A DNA stretch of 64,000 nt from Flavobacterium aquidurense (GTDB taxonomy: Bacteria; Bacteroidota; Bacteroidia; Flavobacteriales; Flavobacteriaceae): positions 558,001 to 622,000 of the forward strand of contig NZ_JRLF01000014.1 in assembly GCF_001404985.1 (NCBI RefSeq), written 5' to 3'. A model generated the notes under the pieces. It was not told the origin of the DNA and searched no databases. It saw nothing but the letters and a program-made list of their open reading frames with translations. The stretch's first letter is position 1. The number at the start of each line of letters is the position of its first letter. The translations under genes and the position numbers were made by a program. Below, in pieces: positions 53,031 through 61,871 of the stretch.

Positions 53031-53780
53031 ATGAAATCATATCAACCTAAAAATAAAATGGCGCTCCTAATTATTGCATTCTTTGCATTATTAATTATGA
53101 TTCCGGAGCAGGTATCTGCACAGCGATTTGGTCATTTTTCTCCACCTCGGCCTATGCCCCGCCCTATGCCTATGCCTCGCCCAATGCCGGCGCCAAGACC
53201 AATTCCGCCCGGACCGCGACCAATTCCGCCAAGGCCATTACCGCCGCCGCCGCATCCATATCCACATCCATATCCGTATCCAAGACCTTTACCACCGCCA
53301 TTTCATCCTTATCCGGTGCCATACCCATATATCTATCATCCGTTTGTACCGTATTATTGGGGACCAACATGGTATCCTATCGGTTTTTTTGCCGCAACAT
53401 TAACAACTGCAGCGATTGTAATTAGTGTAGAAAACAATCAATACAATTATGATGACGGAGTTTACTATGTAAAAGAATCTAGTGGTTATAAGGTTGTACC
53501 CGCACCACTTGGAGCAACAATTAGTGAATTGCCAAAAGGATATGTTACCATCAATGTTTCCGGAACAGATTATTACTATTACGGCGGAACTTACTATGCT
53601 AAGGACTCCAGCAAGTACAAAGTAGTAAATGCGCCTGTTGGAGCTATTGTTTCGCATCTTCCGGAAGGGGCAGAAGAAAAAACGATAGACGGCCAGAAAT
53701 ACATGATTTATAATAATGTGTATTATCAGCCAATCTCAAAAGATGGTCAGGACAGTTATGTTGTTGTGCAGGGAAAATAG
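53031..53780 (+). CDS. Proline-rich DUF6515 exported protein
   Basis: 249 residues. An N-terminal signal peptide lies at about 1-30 (ends VSAQR). Residues 33-115 are very rich in Pro, Arg, His and Tyr (PRPMPRPMPMPRPMP, then HPYPHPYPYPRP), a low-complexity spacer. A hydrophobic segment is near 118-133. The C-terminal part has three repeated units (YYVKESSGYKVVPAPLGA; YYAKDSSKYKVVNAPVGA; YQPISKDGQDSYVVV), the DUF6515 pattern. It may span the cell wall. Its function is unknown. Confidence 0.83.
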   Translation: MKSYQPKNKMALLIIAFFALLIMIPEQVSAQRFGHFSPPRPMPRPMPMPRPMPAPRPIPPGPRPIPPRPLPPPPHPYPHPYPYPRPLPPPFHPYPVPYPYIYHPFVPYYWGPTWYPIGFFAATLTTAAIVISVENNQYNYDDGVYYVKESSGYKVVPAPLGATISELPKGYVTINVSGTDYYYYGGTYYAKDSSKYKVVNAPVGAIVSHLPEGAEEKTIDGQKYMIYNNVYYQPISKDGQDSYVVVQGK

Positions 53781-53790
53781 TACCTGTAAG

Positions 53791-53832
53791 ACTCAGAACA
53801 GCGTATTTTAACAATAATAAACTGTTCTGAGT
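53791..53832. repeat. Hairpin after the DUF6515 gene
   Basis: actcagaacag / ctgttctgagt, a perfect 11-bp stem with a 20-nt loop and no clear T run. It may be the 3' end of the cluster transcript. Confidence 0.55.
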
Positions 53833-54033
53833 AAATAAGTAAGAATTTTTGTATTTGGTGTTCGTCAATTAAAGAAAATAATTTACCTTTGAGTATAAAC
53901 TAAGATATTGTATAATAGTTGTTTATAAATTTACTAAACAAATATTTAACAGGACTTCCCGTATATTCAGGATTTAAGCCAGATTTAAAAATTCCCCGTT
54001 AGACTAATTAATCATTAATTTAAATACCACAAA

Positions 54034-54615
54034 ATGAATATTAAAAGAAAGAATCTTCGTATAATCCCAATATTATTCTTGGGTTTAATTTACAGCTGCT
54101 CTCCAACTGTAAAAGTTACAACTGATTATGATCATTCTGCTAATTTTAGCGAATATAAAACTTTTGCATTTTATGATTTAAAAGCACAGGACGGTCAAAT
54201 AAATCAATTGAATGTTGATCGTATAACAAAAGCTATTCGTTCTGAGCTAATCAGTAAAGGTTTTACAGAAACTACAAATAGTCCGGATTTAAAAGTAAAT
54301 GCGGTAACAATCTTAAAAAATAAAACATCTGTATCTGCAAATACTGATTTTTATGGTTACGGGGGCATGTATCGCCCTTACGGATATTGGGGCGGTGGTG
54401 CAATGATGGGCGGTGCCAATACTACATTTAATACGTATGATTATGTTGATGGTTCACTTATAATTGACATTGTATCAGCAAAAACTCAAAAACTGATCTG
54501 GCAAGGAATCGGGAATGCTCAAATTGACAGCAAACCGGACAATCCTGAAGAATTTATATCAAACTCTATCAAAAAAATCCTGGCTGGTTTTCCTCCCGGA
54601 TTAGCAAAAAAATAG
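54034..54615 (+). CDS. DUF4136 lipoprotein
   Basis: 193 residues. The lipoprotein signal ends at C22 (LIYSCSP). The DUF4136 domain fills the rest: VTTDYDHSANFSEYKTFAFYD at the start, INQLNVDRITKAIRSELISKGF, a Gly/Tyr-rich loop YGGMYRPYGYWGGG and LIIDIVSAKTQKLIWQGIGNA. It is an outer-membrane or periplasmic lipoprotein of unknown function. It is separated from the DUF6515 gene by 253 bp, which hold one hairpin and otherwise nothing I can name. Confidence 0.9.
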   Translation: MNIKRKNLRIIPILFLGLIYSCSPTVKVTTDYDHSANFSEYKTFAFYDLKAQDGQINQLNVDRITKAIRSELISKGFTETTNSPDLKVNAVTILKNKTSVSANTDFYGYGGMYRPYGYWGGGAMMGGANTTFNTYDYVDGSLIIDIVSAKTQKLIWQGIGNAQIDSKPDNPEEFISNSIKKILAGFPPGLAKK

Positions 54616-54628
54616 CTTATGAATATTG

Positions 54629-54678
54629 TTATAAGGCCGCTATACTGATCTCTTTACAGATGAGTATAGCCTTATAAC
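54629..54678 (+). terminator. Hairpin after the DUF4136 gene
   Basis: gttataaggc / gccttataac with an inner ctatact / agtatag pair forms a long imperfect stem. There is no strong T run. Confidence 0.5.
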
Positions 54679-54765
54679 TAATAATAGAATTTTTCTTTTT
54701 TAAAATTTGAAAAGAATTTTGAAAAGAATTAAGGTATACGTAAAAATAAATTAAGCTTAAACCTC

Positions 54766-55953
54766 ATGGTCGATATCGTACTTTCGCTTTTCTTTTTTAT
54801 AGCTACAATAGTTGGTTTTGCGACATCCTTTATGGTTCTTTTTTCAAAAAAAAATTACTCAAAAAGTTTTTTTCTGGGACTGTTTTTGTTCAGTCTTGCC
54901 GTTGTCAGCATTTATAATTTTTATTTATCAGCAAATGGTTTAAAAGATTTTCCTGATTTATTTATGATTACAAAATCATTTATTTTTTTGGTATCTCCTT
55001 CTGCTTTTTTATATGTAAGAAGTATTTTATTTTCAGACAGGGTATTTAGAAAATATGATTGGCTGCATTTTTTACCTTTTCTGGTTTATTTTAGTCTTAC
55101 CATTTTTGTATGGATAGGAAATTATATGGATCTTCATGTAATTGAATATATTTCTGTCAAAATAGACAGTCCTTTTTCGATGCTAAGTTTAACGGTTTGG
55201 CTCTCTTATGCTTTTTGTCAAACAATGATGATCCTGAATTATGATCTGAAAAAATTCAAGGAAAATCATTTTAACAGGCTAAAGATTTTAGGATGGATCA
55301 GAGTATATAATTTGATGATATTGTTTTTGTTTTCGACACTTTTTGTACATTATTTTTTAATTACAAGAGTTGACAGTATTGATTTCTCCTGTTACATTTT
55401 AATATCATCTGTATTAGTTTTTACAGTAGGATGGCTTTACTTCAGACCACAAATTTTTTATGATACAAATGAAACTTCTGAGTTCGTAAATGAGCGATTA
55501 ACCATAATAAAAATGAGCGAAAGTAAAACTGCTTTACCGCTTGTAAAAGAATTAACACCGGAAAAAAAACTACTCTATCTCAATAAATTAGAGAACATAT
55601 TTACATCAAAAGAACTCTTTTTGAAAAAAGATTTAGTGATACGCGATATCGCTGATGAAACCGGAATATCAGTACATCATATTTCAAATTTAATTAATTC
55701 AGAATTTAATCTTCATTTTCAGGATTATGTAAACCTAAAAAGGATCGAATATTTCAGAGATAAAATCAATGATCCTGAATGGAAAGATTTATCGTTGGAA
55801 GGAATGGCCTGGGGATCCGGTTTTAAATCCAGAACGACATGTTTCAGGGCTTTTATAAAACATACCGGAAAATCACCTTCTGAATATTTTAAAGTGATTA
55901 GAATTAATCCTGAGAAAACCAGTGAATATTATTTTAAGCAAGCTTCGAGCTAA
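54766..55953 (+). CDS. Membrane-bound AraC-family transcriptional regulator
   Basis: 395 residues. The N-terminal half (about 1-230) has seven hydrophobic helices, beginning IVLSLFFFIATIVGF and ending VLVFTVGWLYF. A short cytoplasmic linker leads to a C-terminal AraC-type double helix-turn-helix (about 285-380) with DLVIRDIADETGISVHHISNLIN and GMAWGSGFKSRTTCFRAFIKHTGKSPSEY. It senses a signal in or across the inner membrane and binds DNA. Located between the DUF4136 and channel genes, it is the best candidate controller of the surrounding cluster. Confidence 0.88.
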   Translation: MVDIVLSLFFFIATIVGFATSFMVLFSKKNYSKSFFLGLFLFSLAVVSIYNFYLSANGLKDFPDLFMITKSFIFLVSPSAFLYVRSILFSDRVFRKYDWLHFLPFLVYFSLTIFVWIGNYMDLHVIEYISVKIDSPFSMLSLTVWLSYAFCQTMMILNYDLKKFKENHFNRLKILGWIRVYNLMILFLFSTLFVHYFLITRVDSIDFSCYILISSVLVFTVGWLYFRPQIFYDTNETSEFVNERLTIIKMSESKTALPLVKELTPEKKLLYLNKLENIFTSKELFLKKDLVIRDIADETGISVHHISNLINSEFNLHFQDYVNLKRIEYFRDKINDPEWKDLSLEGMAWGSGFKSRTTCFRAFIKHTGKSPSEYFKVIRINPEKTSEYYFKQASS

Positions 55954-56005
55954 ATAGTTTGTAAAAAGAAGTTATGGTGTCTCATTAATTTTTAAAAAAT
56001 CAATT

Positions 56006-56980
56006 ATGAAAACAAAATTTAATAAACAAAGACAAACCATAATACCATCCGTTTATACCTTTTTATTTCTGATGGTTTGTTTTTATAGCCATGCACAACT
56101 TAAAGGCGGCCACATTCTTGGCGCCATGGGATTGCAATCCGGAACCCAGACTCCAGAAAATACATTGAGTGTTTATGTTCCCGGATATTTTTATACGGCA
56201 TCATCTTTACGAAACGCAGATGGAGATAATTCTGTTGCAAATCCTGATATTGATATGACCATTACAGGAGCAGGAGCATCATATATAAGCAAGTTTAAAA
56301 TTTTAGGCGCAAATTACGGCGCAAGTATTCTGGTCGCATTTGCTGCAAACACCATTCAGGGTAATAATCTAAATGCAAAAAACGATCTGGCATTTACAGA
56401 TATGTATGTGCAGCCTGTGCAATTGGGCTGGCACAATAAAAGAGCCGACTTTATTTTTAGTTACCAGCTTTATTTACCTACCGGAAAATTTACGGCCGGA
56501 GCATCAGATAATAGTGGCTTAGGAATGTTTATGAATGAGTTTGCCGCAGGAACAACTTTGTATTTTAATGATAAAAAGACCTTTCATTTTTCGGCATTGG
56601 CCTCTTATGAAATAAACGGCGAAAAGAAAGATACCAATATTAAAACCGGAGATATCCTAAGTATCGAAGGAGGTTTAGGCAAAACGTTCTATTTTTTAAA
56701 TGCTGAAAAAACAGTTCCAAAATCAATCTTAAATGCGGGTTTGATTTATTATCTGCAATATAAAATGACAAACGACAAAATACCGTTACCCGTAATTGGT
56801 GTTGTCGAAGGAAAAAAAGATCACGTTGGCGGATTAGGCGCTGAGGTCAATTATTTTCATATTGGCTGCAGTACTTCTGCCGGATTTCGCTGGATTGCTG
56901 AGGTTAATGCTGTAAACAGATTTCAGGGAAACACCTTTTTCCTGACGCTCGCACATGTATTTAGTTTCAAAAAAGAATAA
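56006..56980 (+). CDS. SphA/MetA-like outer-membrane transporter
   Basis: 324 residues. The signal peptide ends near SHAQL (about residue 31). The mature part fits the SphA / phenol MetA-degradation family of outer-membrane channels: GGHILGAMGLQSGTQTPEN, YVPGYFYTASSLRNADGD, TDMYVQPVQLGWHNKRADFIFSYQLYLPTGKF, with the last two spread over residues 125-165. It probably admits hydrophobic or aromatic compounds. It follows the membrane AraC regulator by 52 bp. Confidence 0.86.
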   Translation: MKTKFNKQRQTIIPSVYTFLFLMVCFYSHAQLKGGHILGAMGLQSGTQTPENTLSVYVPGYFYTASSLRNADGDNSVANPDIDMTITGAGASYISKFKILGANYGASILVAFAANTIQGNNLNAKNDLAFTDMYVQPVQLGWHNKRADFIFSYQLYLPTGKFTAGASDNSGLGMFMNEFAAGTTLYFNDKKTFHFSALASYEINGEKKDTNIKTGDILSIEGGLGKTFYFLNAEKTVPKSILNAGLIYYLQYKMTNDKIPLPVIGVVEGKKDHVGGLGAEVNYFHIGCSTSAGFRWIAEVNAVNRFQGNTFFLTLAHVFSFKKE

Positions 56981-57053
56981 TGCAAAAATAGCGATAAGGT
57001 TATTTTAGTGAGAATAGATGTTTTTAAGAAGACGTAATTTTAAATGAGTTTAA

Positions 57054-58238
57054 ATGAGAAATAAATATTCAGGTTCTACTACCATAAATACAAAACTCTT
57101 CAGAAAATTGTTTCTTATAAATGTATTTTTTGTTTTGTCTATTACTACAATTACAGCTCAAAAACAACATATAAGTATTAGGGATTCTATAGATGGTGCA
57201 ATCGATTTAAGCGATTATATTATTTATGCGCACGGTTTTATTGTTGTTCCTACACTAATTACGGAGCCAGCTTTAGGAGGTATTGGAGGTGCGCTTGTAC
57301 CCATTTTTCTTAAAAAACACGATCCTGTTATTGACGAAAACGGGAAAAAAAGATTTATAGATCCTGATATTACAGGAGCAATGGGAATGTATACCGGCAA
57401 TAAAAGCTGGGTCGCAGGCGCATTTAGAGCAGGAAGTTTTATAAAATCAAAAATAATGTACCGCGTGGGAGCGGGTTATGGAAACGTAAACATGTCGTTT
57501 TACGAAAAATTACCCAGCGGAAATGACAAAGAAATTGACCTTAATTTTCAATCCTTTGTTTTTTACACACGGGTGATGAAGCAGTTTCGAAATGCAAAAT
57601 GGAGTGCGGGCCCTCAGTATTTTTTGTTAGATTCTAAAATTAATTTTCCGGATTTAAACGATCTTCCATCTTTTGCTAAACTAAAAGATATCAAGAGTCT
57701 TGTGAGTCAGTTAGGCGGAGCGATACAGTTTGACGGACGTGATAATATTTTTACTCCCGATAAAGGAATGCGCCTTCAGGCAGATTTTTTCTGGTCTGAT
57801 AATGCAATTGGCAGTGATTATGATGCCTGGCGCGTAAATTTATCAGCCATTGGATATTATCCTATTACTAAAAAATTAATTGGAGGATTAAGGCTCGAAG
57901 GAGAACAAACATTTGGAAGTCCGCCTTTTTACCTCAGACCCGGAATTAACCTAAGAGGAATTCCTGCTGCCCGATATCAGGGTAAAGCCAGTATTGTGAC
58001 CGAAGGTGAGCTTAGATGGGATTTGTACAAAAGATGGAGTCTTATGGGTTATGGCGGTTTGGCAAGCGCTTTTAACGACTGGGACAAAGCTTTTGCAAAA
58101 CCTGTAGTTTATAGCTACGGAACAGGTTTTAGATATTTACTGGCTCGAAAATTCAAACTCCGTATGGGAGTCGATGTGGCAAAAGGTCCTGAAGACTGGG
58201 CTTATTATGTCGTGTTTGGAAGCAACTGGCTCAGATAA
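57054..58238 (+). CDS. BamA/TamA-like outer-membrane beta-barrel protein
   Basis: 394 residues. A signal peptide lies at about residues 17-35. The C-terminal two-thirds match the bacterial surface antigen barrel: FDGRDNIFTPDKGMRLQADF, NLSAIGYYPITKKLIGGLRLEGEQ, PGINLRGIPAARYQGKASIVTEGELRWDL, and a C-terminal YVVFGSNWLR. No POTRA domains are present, so it is a short member and may be a transport or anchor barrel rather than a BAM core. It is the last gene of the plus-strand cluster. Confidence 0.87.
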   Translation: MRNKYSGSTTINTKLFRKLFLINVFFVLSITTITAQKQHISIRDSIDGAIDLSDYIIYAHGFIVVPTLITEPALGGIGGALVPIFLKKHDPVIDENGKKRFIDPDITGAMGMYTGNKSWVAGAFRAGSFIKSKIMYRVGAGYGNVNMSFYEKLPSGNDKEIDLNFQSFVFYTRVMKQFRNAKWSAGPQYFLLDSKINFPDLNDLPSFAKLKDIKSLVSQLGGAIQFDGRDNIFTPDKGMRLQADFFWSDNAIGSDYDAWRVNLSAIGYYPITKKLIGGLRLEGEQTFGSPPFYLRPGINLRGIPAARYQGKASIVTEGELRWDLYKRWSLMGYGGLASAFNDWDKAFAKPVVYSYGTGFRYLLARKFKLRMGVDVAKGPEDWAYYVVFGSNWLR

Positions 58239-58258
58239 ATTTTAAGTTATAAATATTA

Positions 58259-58307
58259 GCCACAAATTTCACAAATTCAATTCGTGTAAATTCGTGAAAT
58301 TCGTGGC
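58259..58307. repeat. Palindromic repeat, gccacgaatttcac family
   Basis: gccacaaatttcac (58259-58272) and gtgaaattcgtggc (58294-58307), one mismatch, lie between the convergent barrel and protease genes. Likely a bidirectional terminator. Confidence 0.7.
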
Positions 58308-58340
58308 AAAAAAATTTCTGCACTCTACTATATTCCTTAA

Positions 58341-59201
58341 TTATTTCTTCCAATACGGTTTTATGATTTTATGGTCTCTTTGGCTTAAAGCCAATAATAA
58401 AATGGTTCCTAATGCGCAAAAAACAATTGCCTGTATCGATCCTTCGGGACCAAATGCGCCACCGGTAATAAACTCCACACCTTGTATTTTAGTCTCTAAT
58501 AAGCTGCTTGTTTTTTCGTTTCCAGAAGTGATCGCGCCATAAATGCCGGATTGTGTAAAATTCCATGCAAAATGCAAAGCAATAGGCATCCATAAATTAC
58601 GGCTGTAAATAAAAGCAGCACCCATTAAAAAACCTGCTGTAGTAATGCATATTCCTGAAATCAAAGTTCCATTAGGATTTGCCAAATGCAAAGCGCCAAA
58701 TAATATCGACGAAAAGGTCAACGAAATATAGGTTCCTAATTTTTCTTCCATAATCCTGAATATAATCCCGCGCACCAAAACCTCTTCGATAATGGCAACT
58801 GTAAACATAAGAGCAAACGGAATCAGGATAAACGAAATTGGGTTTATGTTTACAACGCTGTAACTTCCGTTAAGGTAAATTACCAGAATAGTCAGCGATT
58901 GCAGTACAAAACCAATTGAGGTACCAATAATAAGATTTTTTGCAAGTCCTTTTGAGGCAAACTCTGTAACGGTTCTCTTGTCATATTTTTTAAAGAAAAG
59001 GATATAACTAAAAACACATGATGCCGAAACAAAAAGTCCTTTTAAAAGATTTCGATAGTCTTTATCAAGAGATGTTAACGATAATAATTTTACTGCTATT
59101 TGCTGACCAATAATAACAACTGCCATAAAAGTAAGTAAGGCAAGAATAATTTTGGTTATTGGGGAATTAAAAGTTCTTTGTTTTAATGTAAGCGTTTCCA
59201 T
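58341..59201 (-). CDS. CPBP-family intramembrane glutamic protease
   Basis: 286 residues with about seven to eight membrane helices. The Abi/CPBP motifs are present: EEVLVRG (motif 1, E-E-x-x-x-R), FGALHLAN (motif 2, FxxxH) and the final HFAWNF (HxxxN-type). Such proteases cut membrane-embedded peptides; bacterial members often process peptides or give immunity to them. The target is unknown. An AraC gene lies upstream in the same direction with a 78-bp gap. Confidence 0.9.
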   Translation of the reverse strand: METLTLKQRTFNSPITKIILALLTFMAVVIIGQQIAVKLLSLTSLDKDYRNLLKGLFVSASCVFSYILFFKKYDKRTVTEFASKGLAKNLIIGTSIGFVLQSLTILVIYLNGSYSVVNINPISFILIPFALMFTVAIIEEVLVRGIIFRIMEEKLGTYISLTFSSILFGALHLANPNGTLISGICITTAGFLMGAAFIYSRNLWMPIALHFAWNFTQSGIYGAITSGNEKTSSLLETKIQGVEFITGGAFGPEGSIQAIVFCALGTILLLALSQRDHKIIKPYWKK

Positions 59202-59279
59202 TTTGATTGATTTAATGATTTATGATGGGACAAATGTATGCGGCATCAAAAACAAAAAATAGAATGAAATTTGCCTTTC

Positions 59280-60077
59280 TTATAATTTTTGAAATTGTTT
59301 GGGTAAAAATCCGGTTTGGTTTTTAAACGTTCTTATAAAATGGCTCTGATCTGCAAAACCGCACTGAAAACTTATTTCGGTCAGATTACTTTCGTTGGAT
59401 CCTATCAGCGAAAGCGAACGGTTTATTTTGATCCTGCGCATATATTCTCCTAATGTGCAGCCAAAATATTTAGGAAAATGTTTTGATATCGTAATAGGAT
59501 TTAGGTTTAAAACCTGAGCCAGATCCTGCAAATTAGGGTTTTCGTTCCAGCAATCGTTCAGCAATTCGTTTAGGCTTTTGACCCAAAACGGACTTTTTTC
59601 GAATCGCTCTAAATGGGTATTCGCATTTGATAATTGGGCAAATAACATATTAATTGTATCGCCGGAAAAAGGATCTGCAACAATAGATTCCTTAAAAATC
59701 TTAAGAATCAAAAATTTGGTAAGCGTTGTATTCTGAACCGATTTTTCGATAATAGCTTCAGAAATTTGAAGTTCTTTAAGCAGGTTTTCCTCTATTTCGA
59801 TATTAATATTTTTAGACGGAAAAAGTGTATCCTGATTCAGGTGCAATTCGTCGCTGTGGTAAAACAATAACGAACCCGGACCTACAACTGTACTGGAGTT
59901 TTTTCGTTTTTCGGCTGTTCCGCCTTTCAGGAAAAGGGTAATATGTGCGTTATTGTGCGAATGCCATCCTTCGTAAACCTTTTGCTGATACTCTGTCTCG
60001 ACAACCGCAATGCCTTGCTTGTTGTTGAAGCTATTTTTGGTATTACCCAAATATTTTTCTTTTTCGAGTTCAAACAT
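59280..60077 (-). CDS. AraC-family transcriptional regulator with cupin-like sensor
   Basis: 265 residues. The N-terminal domain (about 25-130) is cupin-like (YEGWHSHNNAHITLFLKGG and GPGSLLFYHSDELHLN). The C-terminal AraC double helix-turn-helix (about 165-262) has LQDLAQVLNLNPITISKHFPKYFG and EISFQCGFADQSHFIRTFKNQTGFLPKQF. It is upstream of the CPBP protease gene and may control it or itself through an inverted repeat 31 bp before its start. Confidence 0.92.
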   Translation of the reverse strand: MFELEKEKYLGNTKNSFNNKQGIAVVETEYQQKVYEGWHSHNNAHITLFLKGGTAEKRKNSSTVVGPGSLLFYHSDELHLNQDTLFPSKNINIEIEENLLKELQISEAIIEKSVQNTTLTKFLILKIFKESIVADPFSGDTINMLFAQLSNANTHLERFEKSPFWVKSLNELLNDCWNENPNLQDLAQVLNLNPITISKHFPKYFGCTLGEYMRRIKINRSLSLIGSNESNLTEISFQCGFADQSHFIRTFKNQTGFLPKQFQKL

Positions 60078-60108
60078 TTCTCAGGATTATTGAGTGCATT
60101 TACAACGA

Positions 60109-60128
60109 CCAAATTACTACATATTTGG
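60109..60128. promoter_or_regulatory. Possible operator upstream of the AraC gene
   Basis: Inverted repeat CCAAAT-N8-ATTTGG. It is a possible autoregulatory site or part of the divergent control region. Confidence 0.3.
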
Positions 60129-60346
60129 TAAAAATAATTCGTTTAAAATAATTGAATTAGAATTGACGGGTTTGTTTGACTTTTTAATGGTTTAACATTT
60201 TACATATTTTGTAAGATATATTAGCTTAATAAAAAGATTTTGTAAATATTAACGCTTAAAGGTTAGCTTTTTTATATAAAATTTAATTGTTTTGTAACAA
60301 AAAATAAATTACAACTACTAATTTATCAAATCATTAAACATACATT

Positions 60347-61543
60347 ATGAATACATTTTCATTCAAATCAGTGCTTGCGGCTTCGGTATTTTTCGTTGGG
60401 GCAACAAGCTGTTTTGCACAAGACATTTTAGTGAATTCACTAAAACTGAATGCAAGCGAAAAAAGTAAGGAGAACTTTAAATTTACCGAGGTAATCAATT
60501 TAGGAACAACCTCTGTAAAACTACAAGGATCTTCAGGAACATGCTGGAGTTATTCTACCAACTCTTTCTTAGAATCAGAAATGATTCGTTTAGGAAAACA
60601 ACCTGTAGAATTGTCTCAAATTTTCTCTGCAAGAAATGTATATGTAGAAAAAGGAATTAATTATGTTCGTATGCACGGCGCAGTTACACTTGGCGACGGT
60701 GGTGCATTGCATGATGTAATAAATATGTACAAAAAATACGGAACCGTACCAAGAGAAGTGTATACGGGATTGAACTACGGAACTGACAAAAATAAATTTG
60801 GCGAAATGGCTGCCCTTATAGAAGGTGTTCTTGCAGCTGTGGTTAAAAACCCTAACGGAGAATTAACACCAAACTGGCAAAAAGCATACGCTGCAGTTAT
60901 CGATTCGTATTTAGGAACGGTGCCGGAAAACTTTACTTACAAAGGAAAAAACTACACACCACAAACTTTTGCTAAAGAGGTTGTAGGGATTAATCCTGAT
61001 GAATATGTCGAAATTTCATCGTTTACAACTTCTCCGTATTACCAAAAAACTACTATGATGGTTCCGGACAACTGGTCATTTGATCAGGTTTATAACGTGA
61101 AAGTAAATGACATGACAGATGTTATCGATAATGCGTTGAAAAAAGGTTACACAGTAGCATGGGCAACAGATGTAAGCGAGAAAAGCTTTAGCTGGAAAAA
61201 CGGAGTTGCTTATGTACCAACAAAAAAATTCGATGATATGAGTGCCGAAGAAAAAGCAGACATGTTCAACGGTCCAAAAGCTGAACCGGAAATCACGCCA
61301 GAAATGCGCCAAACTGCTTTTGACAATTACACAACAACAGACGATCACGGAATGCATATTATAGGTCTTGCAAAAGACCAAACCGGAAAAGAATATTACA
61401 TCGTAAAAAATTCTTGGGGAGCAACAAACGATTACAAAGGTTATTTGTTTGTAACTAAAAACTTCGTGAAATATAAAACAACTGCTTTACTAGTAAACAA
61501 AGGCGGAATACCTACTGAAATTGCTAAGAAATTAGGGGTTTAA
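60347..61543 (+). CDS. Bleomycin-hydrolase-like C1 family aminopeptidase
   Basis: 398 residues. The signal peptide ends near SCFAQD (about residue 25), unlike cytoplasmic PepC, so it is exported. The papain-type triad is C66 (GSSGTCWSYS), a His in DDHGMHIIGL (about 334) and an Asn in VKNSWGA (N355). The long insert after the Cys and the MHGAVTLGDGG.LHDVI segment match aminopeptidase C / bleomycin hydrolase. It is a single gene followed by a terminator. Confidence 0.92.
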   Translation: MNTFSFKSVLAASVFFVGATSCFAQDILVNSLKLNASEKSKENFKFTEVINLGTTSVKLQGSSGTCWSYSTNSFLESEMIRLGKQPVELSQIFSARNVYVEKGINYVRMHGAVTLGDGGALHDVINMYKKYGTVPREVYTGLNYGTDKNKFGEMAALIEGVLAAVVKNPNGELTPNWQKAYAAVIDSYLGTVPENFTYKGKNYTPQTFAKEVVGINPDEYVEISSFTTSPYYQKTTMMVPDNWSFDQVYNVKVNDMTDVIDNALKKGYTVAWATDVSEKSFSWKNGVAYVPTKKFDDMSAEEKADMFNGPKAEPEITPEMRQTAFDNYTTTDDHGMHIIGLAKDQTGKEYYIVKNSWGATNDYKGYLFVTKNFVKYKTTALLVNKGGIPTEIAKKLGV

Positions 61544-61567
61544 TTATCTTAGGTTTTTATAAAATTG

Positions 61568-61604
61568 AAAAAGCGCTGCAATTTAGATTGTGGCGTTTTT
61601 TTGT
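61568..61604 (+). terminator. C1 peptidase terminator
   Basis: aaagcgctgcaat / attgtggcgttt, imperfect stem, followed by a T run. The remainder of the 328-bp gap to 61871 is very AT-rich and holds only the promoter box below. Confidence 0.7.
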
Positions 61605-61858
61605 TTTGTCGCAATAGTTTTTCCTTAAAGTAATCAAACACCTGAATATTCTGGTTCGTAAGTAAGAATTCTGTAAAATATAAAATTACTGTAATGTTTG
61701 AATTGCGGCACTTTTTATTTATAATCAAGTCATAAAATTTATTTAATTTTAAATTTTATTTATTATCTTACACAAAAGACCATGTCTTATTTATTTTTTG
61801 TAAGTAAAGTATGTATTATTTCAATGTTTAGAGCACTTAATTATTAATATTTTTATTA

Positions 61859-61866
61859 TACCTTTG
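61859..61866 (+). promoter_or_regulatory. Promoter -7 box of the Panacea-like gene
   Basis: TACCTTTG, perfect consensus, ends only 5 bp before the start codon, so the mRNA would be leaderless or nearly so. Confidence 0.6.
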
Positions 61867-61871
61867 CAACA

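Noticed and set aside
53128..53403. Overlapping open frames on both strands in the DUF6515 gene
   Set aside because: They arise from the Pro/His-rich repetitive codons of the real frame, which has a signal peptide and conserved C-terminal repeats.
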